Source of the DNA: an uncultured Selenomonadales bacterium
GTDB taxonomy: Bacteria; Bacillota; Negativicutes; DSM-1736; Dendrosporobacteraceae
NCBI GenBank assembly: GCA_946407015.1
Contig: CAMJML010000003.1
Location: 242,164-306,163, forward strand
DNA length: 64,000 nt
Reading direction: 5' to 3'
The translations under genes and the position numbers were made by a program. How positions within the stretch are numbered: position 1 is the stretch's first letter; each line of letters begins with the position of its first letter. A model generated the notes under the pieces. The model had not been told where the DNA came from. It saw only the letters and a list, made by a program, of their open reading frames with translations, and did not search any database. Shown one piece after another: positions 40,309-49,013 of the stretch.

Positions 40309-40345
40309 AAGAACTGCCGAAAGCTGAATATCGGCGTTCTTTTTG
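40309..40345. terminator. Terminator between the LuxR regulator and the permease
   Basis: AAGAAC-T-GCCGA (40309-40320) pairs with TCGGC-GTTCTT (40331-40341), one bulge, with a T tail on the + strand. Confidence 0.75.
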
Positions 40346-40367
40346 ATTGCTTGTCTATAACATTACA

Positions 40368-41750
40368 TCACATGAGCAATATTGCTACAATAGTAGTAGC
40401 CGTAAATCCTAGCATAACAGGGATGAAATTTTTGCGCGCTAAATCGATTGGGTTCACACCTGTAATGGCCGCAACCGGAATAAGTCCCCAAGGAATAATC
40501 GTACCGCCACCAGTCCAAACTCCAGCAATCTGTCCCAAAGCAGCTAAAGTCGCTTTATCAACCGTTATAGCTTTGTCAAAGGTTGCTGCAACCGACCCAA
40601 CTAGGGGTAATGGAGAAAACCCTGAACCATCCAGACCAACAACAATACCTGTCACCAAACTGACGATGGCTACAACGATTTTATTAAGTGGTACAGTCTG
40701 TGCTAAGGCAATACCAAAGTCCTCAAGAAAACCAGTCGCTTCCTGGGCATTTAAAATTACTTTAGCAAGCTCGCCTTTACCTAGAAAGAAAAAGCCGCCA
40801 ATAATAATGACGGGAGCAAAAATTTTGATACCAAACATAAATCCTTCCCGTACATAGTCGGTTACGCGTTCTAAACCTTCCCAGCCATAGCTTAGAACTG
40901 CCCCTAGTGATAAAATCAACACAGCCGTAGATCCAAGCAGAGCGGTGGCGTCACCGCCAGTTAATTTTAATAACCACATCAAGGCAACATCTACGGCAAA
41001 TGCCAAGGGAGTTATTATTGCAAGAAAATAGGAAGCCTGGTTTAGGTCTCGTCCAACTTCTTGCCTGACCATTGCTGCTTGTTCTGCTGCAACTTGGTCA
41101 GAATCTTGAGCCATTTCTCTTTTTAGCATAATATAGGCTGAAAGGGTCGTAACAGCACCCATGGTCATTGCCAGTGGAATACTTGCCGAAATAATAGGGG
41201 ACGGATCGGCAAAACCGGCCGCTCTAGCCGTAATAGTGGGCGCACCTTGGATGATATAATCGGTTGATAAGGCTATTCCATGACCAAAAAGATTCATAGC
41301 CATAGCTGCTCCCATGGCAGGTAATCCGGCCCGAATTGCAGCTGGAAATAAGATCGCTCCAATCAAGGCAGTGGCAGGCGAGGGCCAAAAAAACCAGGAT
41401 GCGACCATCATCGCAATCCCGGTCGCCCAGAATGCAATGTCTGGATTTACCATAAAACGGGCAACCGGTCGCATGATCAAATAGTCTGCACCGGTGTCAT
41501 GAAGTAATTTCGACAAGGCAACAATCAATGAAATAACAACAATAATACCCCAAAATTCATTACCGGCCACAATCAAGGCATTAAATACGGTGCTAATGCC
41601 ACTGATAAAACTGTGTGTAAAGACCCAGCCTACAGAGACTAGGCCCAAAATACAGGGAACAAGCGGATCTTTTTTTAAACCCATCACAATAATAATCACA
41701 ACTACCCAAAATAGAAACAGCCAGTGAGCAAAAGTCAGTTCTACGGTCAT
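40368..41750 (-). CDS. Polytopic ion-transporter-type permease, substrate unknown
   Basis: 460 residues with about 11-12 hydrophobic segments. Architecture and motifs (ASWFFWPSPATALIGAILFPAA, GIALSTDYIIQGAP, TGIVVGLDGSGFSPLPL) suggest the ion-transporter superfamily that contains GntP and DcuC-like carriers of gluconate or dicarboxylates, but the family is not certain. ATG at 41750 follows AAAGGAGG on the minus strand; an earlier in-frame start at 41882 lies upstream of this site. It converges with the LuxR regulator. Confidence 0.72.
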   Translation of the reverse strand: MTVELTFAHWLFLFWVVVIIIVMGLKKDPLVPCILGLVSVGWVFTHSFISGISTVFNALIVAGNEFWGIIVVISLIVALSKLLHDTGADYLIMRPVARFMVNPDIAFWATGIAMMVASWFFWPSPATALIGAILFPAAIRAGLPAMGAAMAMNLFGHGIALSTDYIIQGAPTITARAAGFADPSPIISASIPLAMTMGAVTTLSAYIMLKREMAQDSDQVAAEQAAMVRQEVGRDLNQASYFLAIITPLAFAVDVALMWLLKLTGGDATALLGSTAVLILSLGAVLSYGWEGLERVTDYVREGFMFGIKIFAPVIIIGGFFFLGKGELAKVILNAQEATGFLEDFGIALAQTVPLNKIVVAIVSLVTGIVVGLDGSGFSPLPLVGSVAATFDKAITVDKATLAALGQIAGVWTGGGTIIPWGLIPVAAITGVNPIDLARKNFIPVMLGFTATTIVAILLM

Positions 41751-42454
41751 TACAACGCCTCCTTTACAACCTATAAAATAATGATGATCGTAGTTCATCT
41801 GTTTATCGCTTCCTGTATCGATATGTATAATGCTCGGCACTTCGATTATAAGTTTGCATACTACGCCGGATAACAAGTGCAAATACGGATATCACCCGCT
41901 TTCATAACAATTATTTTCTCTCAGTAAAGCATACCCATTATGGCCCATCTAAATCTGTGGAAAAATCAGCTTACCAATTAGCTTGATACACATCAAATAT
42001 CAGGCCAGCACACAGTAACTGTTTACGAATCACGAGATATATAAAAGAGTAGAGATGGACAAGTCCAAGTCTACTCTGCTTTGAGTATTATTAAATTGCA
42101 ACTAACCAAAAGATAAGCAAAAAACAAACACACGATCGGGTACAAGCTTGTCATGATACGAAGATAATCTAATAGTTGAATTCTAGCTAAAATAACATAA
42201 TCCTTCAATGCTTTTAAATTAAAAGTCAACATAAACGCAGACATTCAAGCTGTTAATTTGAATGTCGTATGTTTATTAGACGGATATTTACTACTCGACT
42301 GAACTGACACTTGACTCAACACTATTTCAACTTTGTCTGTTTATGTTATACTTAATTTGTAAATCTTGATCAATATATGACTTATTTTGTTAATTCTTCC
42401 AGTACAAAGTACCTATTACAACAGTAATGGAACTTGCAGAGGAGGAGTGTACGT
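41751..42454. other. Intergenic stretch with hairpins only
   Basis: No gene is seen in about 700 bp between the permease and the GAF gene. It contains an interrupted hairpin at 42046-42077 (AGAGTAGA with TCTACTCT, plus GGAC/GTCC at the tip), which would read as a terminator on the minus strand, and another at about 42240-42266 (GACATTCAA with TTGAATGTC). It may be the remains of a lost gene. Confidence 0.45.
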
Positions 42455-42928
42455 ATGAACAAGAACAATACCGAAGCAACTGCCTGCGTTACAGCACTTC
42501 TTTTAATGGAGCAGTTACTTAAAGTCGTACAACAACTGTCCGCCACACATGACATGCAGAGTGTAATGGATATTGTCCGCCACTCGGTACGGGAGCTTAC
42601 AGGGTCAGATGGAGCGACTTTCGTTTTACGTGATGGAGATTTCTGTTATTACGCGGAAGAAGACGCGATTACACCATTGTGGAAAGGGCTGCGCTTTCCC
42701 ATGGAAATCTGCATCAGCGGTTGGGTCATGCATAATCGTCAGCCTACTATTATTGAAGATATTTATAAAGATAACCGCATTCCTATCGACGTATACCGCA
42801 AAACTTTTGTACGAATCCTTACCATGGTCCCAATCAAAACCAATGATCCTATAGGAGCGATTGGCTGCTATTGGTCAAAACCCTACCGTCCGACTGCGGA
42901 ACAAGTCCAGGTGCCTGTGTTTGTTTGA
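42455..42928 (+). CDS. GAF domain protein, probably truncated
   Basis: 157 residues: one GAF domain (LTGSDGATFVLRDGDFCYYAEED, FPMEICISGWVMHNRQPTIIEDIY, MVPIKTNDPIGAIGCYW). In related proteins the GAF continues PTAEEVELLQALAD and leads into a histidine kinase or GGDEF domain. Here it stops soon after PTAEQVQVPVF, so the output domain is missing. It may be a remnant or a free ligand-binding module. AGGAGGAG precedes ATG 42455. Confidence 0.75.
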   Translation: MNKNNTEATACVTALLLMEQLLKVVQQLSATHDMQSVMDIVRHSVRELTGSDGATFVLRDGDFCYYAEEDAITPLWKGLRFPMEICISGWVMHNRQPTIIEDIYKDNRIPIDVYRKTFVRILTMVPIKTNDPIGAIGCYWSKPYRPTAEQVQVPVFV

Positions 42929-42987
42929 TATTTGATGTAAACAGGACTCTTCATCTTAAATGCAATGTTGTGTGGAGGTAAATCAGC

Positions 42988-43992
42988 ATGAATATAAAAA
43001 TCATTGCAATAGGGGATTCAATAACATATGGCTATCCTTATGATCCCGAAAAATCATGGGTTGCCTTAGCAGCAGAAAAGCTGAACCTGAACCTGCTTAA
43101 TAAGGGTATCAATGGTGATACAACTGACGGAATGCTGCATCGTTTCAACAAGGATGTTCTTCACTATAAACCATCTCATGTTATCATTTTGGGCGGAACC
43201 AATGATGCTTATCACGATACTGGAGTCGATCGAGTCGTTCATAACATTGAAGCTATGACTGAACTTGCCTTTAAAAATAATATAACACCGTTTATTGGAC
43301 GTCCGATCCCATGTAATGAAGCGTTTATCGAAGTTACACTTGGCATCTATCGAGATAGAATAAAGGAGTTTGCACTTAACAACGATCTTGGACTTATCGA
43401 TTTCCATGAAGCACTGATTGACGAAAGCGGCTTTAAAATAAAACCAGAGCTTCATTATGACGGGTTGCATCCTTCGATACCCGGATATCAAAAGATGGCG
43501 GACACCGCAATCGCTTTTCTCCGTAAATCTTTTGCTATCAATAACATTGAGCGAATAAGCAAACCATCTAAAAGTGATTACCTCACCCTGATTGATCTTT
43601 GGGAAGATTCGGTTCGGGCAACACATCACTTTATCACTGAAAAAGATATTCACTTTTATAAACCGTTAATCCTCAATCAATATTTTGATGCAGTGGATCT
43701 ATTTTGCTATAAAGACGAAACAGGAAAAATCATTGGCTTTATGGGTATCGTTGACGACAAACTGGAAATGTTATTTATTCATCCTGACAAAAAAGGAATG
43801 GGAATAGGAAAAAATTTACTCAATTATGCCATTGTTCATCACCACATAAACAAAGTCGATGTCAATGAGCAGAATAATCAAGCAGTTGACTTTTATAAAC
43901 ATATGGGATTTGTGATTAAAATTCGTTCAGATCTGGACGGATGTGGGAAAAATTATCCCATTTTATCAATGGAACTTGCTAATAAACATTGA
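42988..43992 (+). CDS. SGNH hydrolase - GNAT acetyltransferase fusion
   Basis: 334 residues. Residues 1-185 form an SGNH/GDSL hydrolase: GDSITYG (nucleophile Ser), GING, GGTNDAY and DGLHPSIPGY (Asp-His pair). Residues ~190-334 form a GNAT acetyltransferase, with the acyl-CoA loop around HPDKKGMGIGKNLLNYA and the C-terminal NEQNNQAVDFYKHMGF. One polypeptide could remove and add acyl groups on the same substrate; that is inference. GGAGG precedes ATG 42988. Confidence 0.85.
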   Translation: MNIKIIAIGDSITYGYPYDPEKSWVALAAEKLNLNLLNKGINGDTTDGMLHRFNKDVLHYKPSHVIILGGTNDAYHDTGVDRVVHNIEAMTELAFKNNITPFIGRPIPCNEAFIEVTLGIYRDRIKEFALNNDLGLIDFHEALIDESGFKIKPELHYDGLHPSIPGYQKMADTAIAFLRKSFAINNIERISKPSKSDYLTLIDLWEDSVRATHHFITEKDIHFYKPLILNQYFDAVDLFCYKDETGKIIGFMGIVDDKLEMLFIHPDKKGMGIGKNLLNYAIVHHHINKVDVNEQNNQAVDFYKHMGFVIKIRSDLDGCGKNYPILSMELANKH

Positions 43993-44023
43993 AATACATC
44001 TAATCATAAGGGGCTACGCTTAA

Positions 44024-44065
44024 AATAAGAGCAGCTTAGGTTTATTCACCTAAGCTGCTCTTATT
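44024..44065. terminator. Strong bidirectional terminator
   Basis: A 17-bp perfect stem (44024-44040 with 44049-44065) between the convergent SGNH-GNAT and DHH genes. Confidence 0.9.
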
Positions 44066-44078
44066 GATTTAAAAAGTA

Positions 44079-45011
44079 TCAACCATCAGCGTTTATTTTT
44101 TCAATAAGTTCTTTTAATACACGGTCAGCTTGTTCATGATCAATTTGGCATGTACCTGCATTCGCATGCCCGCCGCCGCCATACCGGAACATCAATTCGC
44201 CAATATTCGTTTTAGAAGAGCGGTTCAAAATGGACTTGCCTACCGTAAACACCGTATTTTGTTTATTTAATCCCCATAGGATATGGATCGAAACGTTGCA
44301 CTCCGGATAAAGTGCATAAATCATAAAGCGATTGCCTGGAAAAATAATTTCTTCTTGCTTTAAGTCCAAAACAACTAAATGATCATAAACTTTTGAACAA
44401 CACTTAATTTGTTCTTTAAAAGCATTTTCATGTTGGAAGTACAATTCAACCCGTTCTCTAACATCAGGCAGTTCTAGAATTTCATCAATGGAGTGATTGC
44501 GGCAATAATTGATTAAATCCATCATCAGATTATAATTCGATATACGGAAATTTCTAAACCGCCCTAATCCTGTTCGGGCATCCATCAGAAAATTCAACAG
44601 AGCCCATTTTTGCGGCTTTAGAATATCTTCCAACAAATACTGTGCAGAGTCAGCTTGGTCTACAGCCGCCATCATTTCATCTGAAACATTCGGGAAGCGT
44701 TCTTTACCGCCAAAGTAGTTGTAAACAACACGAGTTGCAGAAGGGGCGCTGGGATCAATAATATGATTAGCATGTTTTCCTTGAATACGAATAGTCTCAC
44801 TTAAATGGTGGTCGAAAGCAAGATAGGCACCCGGAACATACGGTAAGTTTGTCGTAATATCGGTTTCAGAAATTGCAATTTTCCCATCCTGCATATCCTT
44901 AGGGTGAACAAATTTAATATTACCCAACATATCCAATTCTTTTAGTAGAACTGCACAAACCAAGCCATCAAAATCACTTCTGGTAACAAGCCTATATTTT
45001 TGTTGCTGCAT
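44079..45011 (-). CDS. DHH-family phosphoesterase
   Basis: 310 residues. N-terminal TRSDFDGLVCAVLL and AFDHHLSE (the DHH motif), then a DHHA1-like C-terminal substrate domain with RYGGGGHANAGTC. The family includes oligoribonuclease (NrnA), exopolyphosphatase and cyclic-dinucleotide phosphodiesterases; in an element with two c-di-GMP hydrolases, pGpG or oligonucleotides are attractive substrates, but this is inference. The start ATG at 45011 follows GGAGTGA; GTG 45023 lies within that site. Confidence 0.82.
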   Translation of the reverse strand: MQQQKYRLVTRSDFDGLVCAVLLKELDMLGNIKFVHPKDMQDGKIAISETDITTNLPYVPGAYLAFDHHLSETIRIQGKHANHIIDPSAPSATRVVYNYFGGKERFPNVSDEMMAAVDQADSAQYLLEDILKPQKWALLNFLMDARTGLGRFRNFRISNYNLMMDLINYCRNHSIDEILELPDVRERVELYFQHENAFKEQIKCCSKVYDHLVVLDLKQEEIIFPGNRFMIYALYPECNVSIHILWGLNKQNTVFTVGKSILNRSSKTNIGELMFRYGGGGHANAGTCQIDHEQADRVLKELIEKINADG

Positions 45012-45123
45012 TTCATCATTCACTCCTACATAAATAGTAAGTTAACTTAATCATACCATATTAAGTAAATTTTGGTATAGCCAATTTTAATTCTGCTTTC
45101 TCACATCGATCGCCGCAACAAAG

Positions 45124-46044
45124 TTAAATTTCTGCAGTCTTAGATTTCACATGACTGATTTCGTTTTCTAAAAACAAGACTTTTTGGATAAGAGTTTGTT
45201 CGCTGAGTCGAAGCGTATTGATTTCGTCTTGTAGAACTTCCAAACGTTCATAGTTTTTCTGTAGTTGAGGCTCTAGAACTTGCAACCGTTCCTCAAAACG
45301 ATTCCTAGCAATGGTTTCGCGCTGTAGGCTTTCACTTAAAGCTCTTTCTGTGGCATTTGCTTTTTTAACATCTTCTTGAAGTCGATTATTTTCTTTAGTC
45401 ACCATCTCGATTCTTACCTTCAGATCATAATTTTCTGCCTCTAATTCAGATGTTCTTGACCTTAATTCAGTAACAAGCTCGAGGGCATTATGCTGCTCGA
45501 CAACCGCTCGATCTTTTTGCAACAGAGCATCATCGGCAATCTGCTGGATTCGGTTAATCATACTCTCGATTTTTTTTCCTCGTTCAATCTCAGCAGTTAA
45601 TTCGGTCTTAACTGATCTGATGTCTATTTGAGAAGAGGCAAGTTCTTTTTTGCTATTTGCCAATTGATCAACCAATTCGCTGATTTTTTCTTCTGCGGCA
45701 AGAACAGACTCTTCGGCATCTTGGGCACGCTGCTGATACTCTGCTATGGCTTTGAACTTGTCGTCTTCAATAATCTGCATAGCTTGAAGCATACTTTCCG
45801 TAGAAGTAATGATATCAGCAACTGACTTTTTTATAATCTGCATCTGTGGCGGTTCAGTCTCGTGCTTATTTTCTCGATAGATTTTCAGCATATCATTCAT
45901 AAAATCAGCGAATTTCTTAATTCCCGCTGTCTTTTGAGCTTCTTTAAGCATACTCATCAAATTCTCATCGACTTTACCGCCATAAGTAAACCATTTGCCT
46001 TTTTCCTGGACACTTGCATCTGATGAATTTTCATACCCATTCAT
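45124..46044 (-). CDS. Coiled-coil protein with KfrA-like layout
   Basis: 306 residues. The first ~60 residues (KWFTYGGKVDENLMSMLKEAQ...FADFMNDMLKIYREN) are a compact helical head; from about residue 75 to the end it is one long coiled coil rich in E, Q, K. This head-plus-stalk layout resembles plasmid KfrA-type DNA-binding proteins. GAGGTG precedes ATG 46044. Its upstream region contains a 60-bp perfect palindrome and three ATGTTAACA motifs that could be its operator. The DHH gene lies 112 bp downstream. Confidence 0.7.
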   Translation of the reverse strand: MNGYENSSDASVQEKGKWFTYGGKVDENLMSMLKEAQKTAGIKKFADFMNDMLKIYRENKHETEPPQMQIIKKSVADIITSTESMLQAMQIIEDDKFKAIAEYQQRAQDAEESVLAAEEKISELVDQLANSKKELASSQIDIRSVKTELTAEIERGKKIESMINRIQQIADDALLQKDRAVVEQHNALELVTELRSRTSELEAENYDLKVRIEMVTKENNRLQEDVKKANATERALSESLQRETIARNRFEERLQVLEPQLQKNYERLEVLQDEINTLRLSEQTLIQKVLFLENEISHVKSKTAEI

Positions 46045-46083
46045 ATTATTCACCTCATGATCATTCTACTTTAAGGAGAAACA

Positions 46084-46143
46084 AACATCTATTAATCCCA
46101 TTGTAAGTATGTTAACATACTTACAATGGGATTAATAGATGTT
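46084..46143. repeat. 60-bp perfect palindrome
   Basis: Thirty bases (46084-46113) are followed without a loop by their exact reverse complement (46114-46143). The centre is GTTAAC. It lies 40 bp upstream of the coiled-coil gene. The absence of a T tract argues against a simple terminator. Confidence 0.95.
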
Positions 46144-46180
46144 AACATGCTTATTTTATTTCGACAACATATGTTAACAA
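46110..46180. repeat. Three ATGTTAACA motifs at ~30-bp spacing
   Basis: GTTAAC cores occur at 46111-46116, 46141-46146 and 46173-46178, each within ATGTTAACA. The spacing of about three helical turns suggests a cooperative operator or partition-like site. Confidence 0.6.
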
Positions 46181-46200
46181 TATGCACAAAAGAATTCATT

Positions 46201-46237
46201 GGCTAATCTCACATAATGTTATTATGTGAGATTAGCC
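46201..46237. repeat. 17-bp inverted repeat ahead of the tyrosine recombinase
   Basis: 46201-46217 pairs perfectly with 46221-46237 around a GTT loop. Its half, AATCTCACATAAT, recurs as a direct copy at 46325-46337, 25 bp before the recombinase start. Confidence 0.85.
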
Positions 46238-46361
46238 GGAATCGTAAAGAATTCAGTATTTACAAGGGTTTATCAGCAATCAACAACGGATGGAAACCTT
46301 GACAGAATGAAAAAACAAGAGTACAATCTCACATAATAGTTTTCACAAAGGAGAGTATGCC

Positions 46362-46949
46362 TTGAAATTTGTTGAGCCGTTTCGAAGTAAAAAAGAGGTA
46401 GAAGCCGTCCGCTTATATCTAAGAGGTAAAGATATCAAGCATGGCCTGTGGTTTTGGATCGGAGTGAATTCCGCCCTCAGAATTTCCGACCTTTTATCTT
46501 TAAGAGTTGGCAACGTACGAAAACCGGATGGCAGCATTGTAAATAAAATAACTCTGAAAGAACAAAAAACCGGGAAAATGAAAGAATTCCCGATTTCTGA
46601 TAAAATCCGGAACGAAATTCAGGCCGTTATTCAAAACTATCAACTCACAGAAGATGAATACCCCCTGTTTCCAAGTCATAAAAAAGGGGGAAATCAGTCC
46701 CTAAAACCCATTGGACGCTCCTATGCCAACCAATTAATTACCGAAGCTGCCACTATGTGCAACATTAAAGGAAACTACGGCAGTCATTCCATGCGAAAAA
46801 GTTTTGCTTATTTTGCCTGGCAGCAGGGGACAGATGTACTATTGCTCATGGATCTACTCAATCACTCATCACCAAAGGATTTACGGCGATACATTGGAAT
46901 TACGCAGGATCAATTAAACCAAGTGTATTTAAGCGTCGATCTAGGTTAA
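46362..46949 (+). CDS. Short tyrosine recombinase
   Basis: 195 residues, catalytic domain only, without the usual N-terminal core-binding domain. Residues visible: Arg in NSALRISDLL, Lys in LKEQKTGK, HSMRKSF (H-x-x-R), the second His in LLNHSS, and Tyr in LRRYIGI, so the active site is complete. TTG 46362 follows AAAGGAGAG. It is unlikely to act at the spoVK junctions, since these share no 6-8 bp of identity; the inverted repeat just upstream is a candidate site. Confidence 0.85.
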   Translation: MKFVEPFRSKKEVEAVRLYLRGKDIKHGLWFWIGVNSALRISDLLSLRVGNVRKPDGSIVNKITLKEQKTGKMKEFPISDKIRNEIQAVIQNYQLTEDEYPLFPSHKKGGNQSLKPIGRSYANQLITEAATMCNIKGNYGSHSMRKSFAYFAWQQGTDVLLLMDLLNHSSPKDLRRYIGITQDQLNQVYLSVDLG

Positions 46950-46980
46950 TTTCCCTGGAAATATTTGTAATACACAATTA

Positions 46981-47022
46981 AAATAACCCCAGCCACTTAA
47001 ATTCAGTGATCTGGGGTTATTT
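46981..47022. terminator. Bidirectional terminator between the two recombinases
   Basis: A 12-bp perfect stem (46981-46992 with 47011-47022), A/T-rich outer ends, separating the convergent tyrosine and serine recombinase genes. Confidence 0.8.
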
Positions 47023-48543
47023 CAATTGTATTTGCACATGAATTTCAGGCTTGCTGCCACGACCACGAGTATCATCTACCCGTTCAACAATCACGCTAGC
47101 TAAAATAGTCTGGAGGGCTGCTCTTTTTTCCTGAGCGGTGAAACTGTCTTGATGTAGTTTGCCTTTAATAGACGCTGTAATTTCCGCAGCCGAGCGGGTA
47201 GGGGAGGCAGCCGCCATCTTAGCCTCATATGATTTTTTGATTTGTTCGATATCAGTTAGCTGCTGATGCAAGTCTTTTAATTGGGTTTCCGCTTCACTTT
47301 CAGTCAGCATTCTTTGCCGAAACCAGCGCATGACGATATCTTTTTGGTTCAGTAGTTCTTTTTCAGTTTTTACAATCTGATCAAGAGCTATTTTATGCTT
47401 CCGGTCTTCTTTTTTAAGAGAAGCAGCCTGGATGTAATCAGCGATCTTATCAGGATCGTAACACAGCTTCAATAAGTAGCTGAAAACGTATTCATCCAGT
47501 AGCATAGCAGGGACCTGCCGTGCTGTGCAACATTCCCGCCCTGTATGAGCAGACGATAAGCCTTTTCTCGTTAAGCAAGCGTAATAACTGATTGCTTTTT
47601 GACAACCAGAGTAGGAAATGACCATAGCCCGCCCGCACTTGGCGCATATCACATACCCATTTAAAAGATAATCTCGCTTTAAATTGCGTATAGAATGGTC
47701 TTTGTTTTCCTGAAGTTGTTTTTGAGCAGCCTGCCAGGTAATTTCATCAATGATAGCCGGCACACGTATAGCAATCCACTCTGATTCCGGTCGCCGAGTT
47801 CGCTTTTTCTTATTTAAACCGACTTTCTCATATTGAAATTTCATAGATTGAATAATACCTTTGTAAATGGTATTGGTCAATATCCGATGGACGCTGGAAG
47901 TCACCCAACTTTTCTTGGAACGCGGTGTGGGAATACCACGAGCATTTAATTCTTTACATATCCTGGCCGTTCCCATCTGTTCTTTCACAATAAAGTCAAA
48001 AATCATTCTGACAATCTCGGCTTCAGCTTCATGAATGGTATAAGTACTCTTTTGAGCATCAAATATGTACCCAAAAGGTTTGGCATCACTGATAACCAGT
48101 CCTTTTAATGCTTTACCCCGTTTACCACGCATGGTGCGTTCTTTAATTTTTTCTTTTTCATATTCCGCAACAATACCTTGAAATTTATACATTAATTCGC
48201 CTTCAGGTGTTTTTTCGAAATTTACCGATGCAAATTTTCTCACAGCTCCAGCCTTGCCTATTTCTTCTGACAGGATAAGAAGATGAATCGTTTTACGAGC
48301 CAGACGGTCAGGAGCATACGCAATCACGAAGTCAAAGACTTTATCCCGTAATTTTTTTCGTAACTCGGTTAGAGCCGGGCGATCGATAAACTCCCCTGAA
48401 TAACCATCATCTACAAACTCCTCTATGGTATCAACACCTAATTCAACGGCATACTTACGACACGCTTCCAATTGAGTATCAATAGAATAACCTTTTTCAG
48501 CTTGCTGATCGGTCGATACACGAACGTAAATCGCTGCATGCAT
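47017..48543 (-). CDS. Large serine recombinase (SpoIVCA-like)
   Basis: 508 residues. Catalytic domain AAIYVRVSTDQQAEKGYS (Ser10), FVDDGYSGEFIDRPAL and YAPDRLARK; recombinase domain with PFGYIFD; zinc ribbon CAKCGRAM...C...CC; then a long coiled coil (about residues 360-460) and a C-terminal tail. This is the domain order of integrases such as SpoIVCA, SprA and phage serine integrases, which recombine short attB and attP sites with a 2-bp core. It is the best candidate for excising this element from spoVK. ATG 48543 is chosen over GTG 48552 on the AAGGA spacing. A 50-residue ORF lies 40 bp upstream. Confidence 0.93.
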   Translation of the reverse strand: MHAAIYVRVSTDQQAEKGYSIDTQLEACRKYAVELGVDTIEEFVDDGYSGEFIDRPALTELRKKLRDKVFDFVIAYAPDRLARKTIHLLILSEEIGKAGAVRKFASVNFEKTPEGELMYKFQGIVAEYEKEKIKERTMRGKRGKALKGLVISDAKPFGYIFDAQKSTYTIHEAEAEIVRMIFDFIVKEQMGTARICKELNARGIPTPRSKKSWVTSSVHRILTNTIYKGIIQSMKFQYEKVGLNKKKRTRRPESEWIAIRVPAIIDEITWQAAQKQLQENKDHSIRNLKRDYLLNGYVICAKCGRAMVISYSGCQKAISYYACLTRKGLSSAHTGRECCTARQVPAMLLDEYVFSYLLKLCYDPDKIADYIQAASLKKEDRKHKIALDQIVKTEKELLNQKDIVMRWFRQRMLTESEAETQLKDLHQQLTDIEQIKKSYEAKMAAASPTRSAAEITASIKGKLHQDSFTAQEKRAALQTILASVIVERVDDTRGRGSKPEIHVQIQLK

Positions 48544-48583
48544 ATCGAACACTTCCTTAGTCCTTTAAGAGTAGTTGATTCAT

Positions 48584-48736
48584 TTACTCAGCTTGAGCCA
48601 GCTGTATTCGTTTTAACAATCCTTTGATTAGCGATACCATAAATTTCTCGCCAGCTTTTAACGGTACGCTATTTTGATTATGCACAAAAGTGATTTTAAC
48701 AATCGGAGCCCTGTCTTGCTTGGTCTTGCCAGCCAT
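48584..48736 (-). CDS. 50-residue basic protein upstream of the recombinase (possible RDF)
   Basis: The ORF reads MAGKTKQDRAPIVKITF and ends LLKRIQLAQAE, with GAGGTGAT about eight bases before the ATG at 48736. It is co-directional with the serine recombinase, 40 bp upstream of it. Size, charge and position resemble recombination directionality factors such as SprB of SPbeta, though no sequence motif supports that. It could also be an unrelated small protein. Confidence 0.6.
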   Translation of the reverse strand: MAGKTKQDRAPIVKITFVHNQNSVPLKAGEKFMVSLIKGLLKRIQLAQAE

Positions 48737-49013
48737 CCTATCATCACCTCGATTAATCGTATGCCAGAACTGGTTGTCTAGTTGTGCAATTTTTTCGGAA
48801 AAGCGAGTTTTTTTAACATATTAGCTTAAGGTATCAGGTTTGATAGTTTGAACAATTAGCCCAACCTTATTGCAAAAACAAAGAACATTTACAATTAGAA
48901 CAATCGCCTCCAATTTATATAAATTTTGAAATATATAGCATAGAAAAGGATATTGTCTGAATTTTGTATAATATCTTTTCAAATAAGTATTTTCACAAGT
49001 AGCAGGTGATTTT

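Noticed and set aside
46362..46949. The tyrosine recombinase as the enzyme that inserted the element into spoVK
   Set aside because: The two junctions share no continuous 6-8 bp overlap; the longest identical run is three bases. A 2-bp core serine recombinase fits better.
48745..48765. CATACGAT on the minus strand as a SigE -10 for the recombinase operon
   Set aside because: No suitable -35 lies at the right distance, and the start point would fall on the ribosome binding site.
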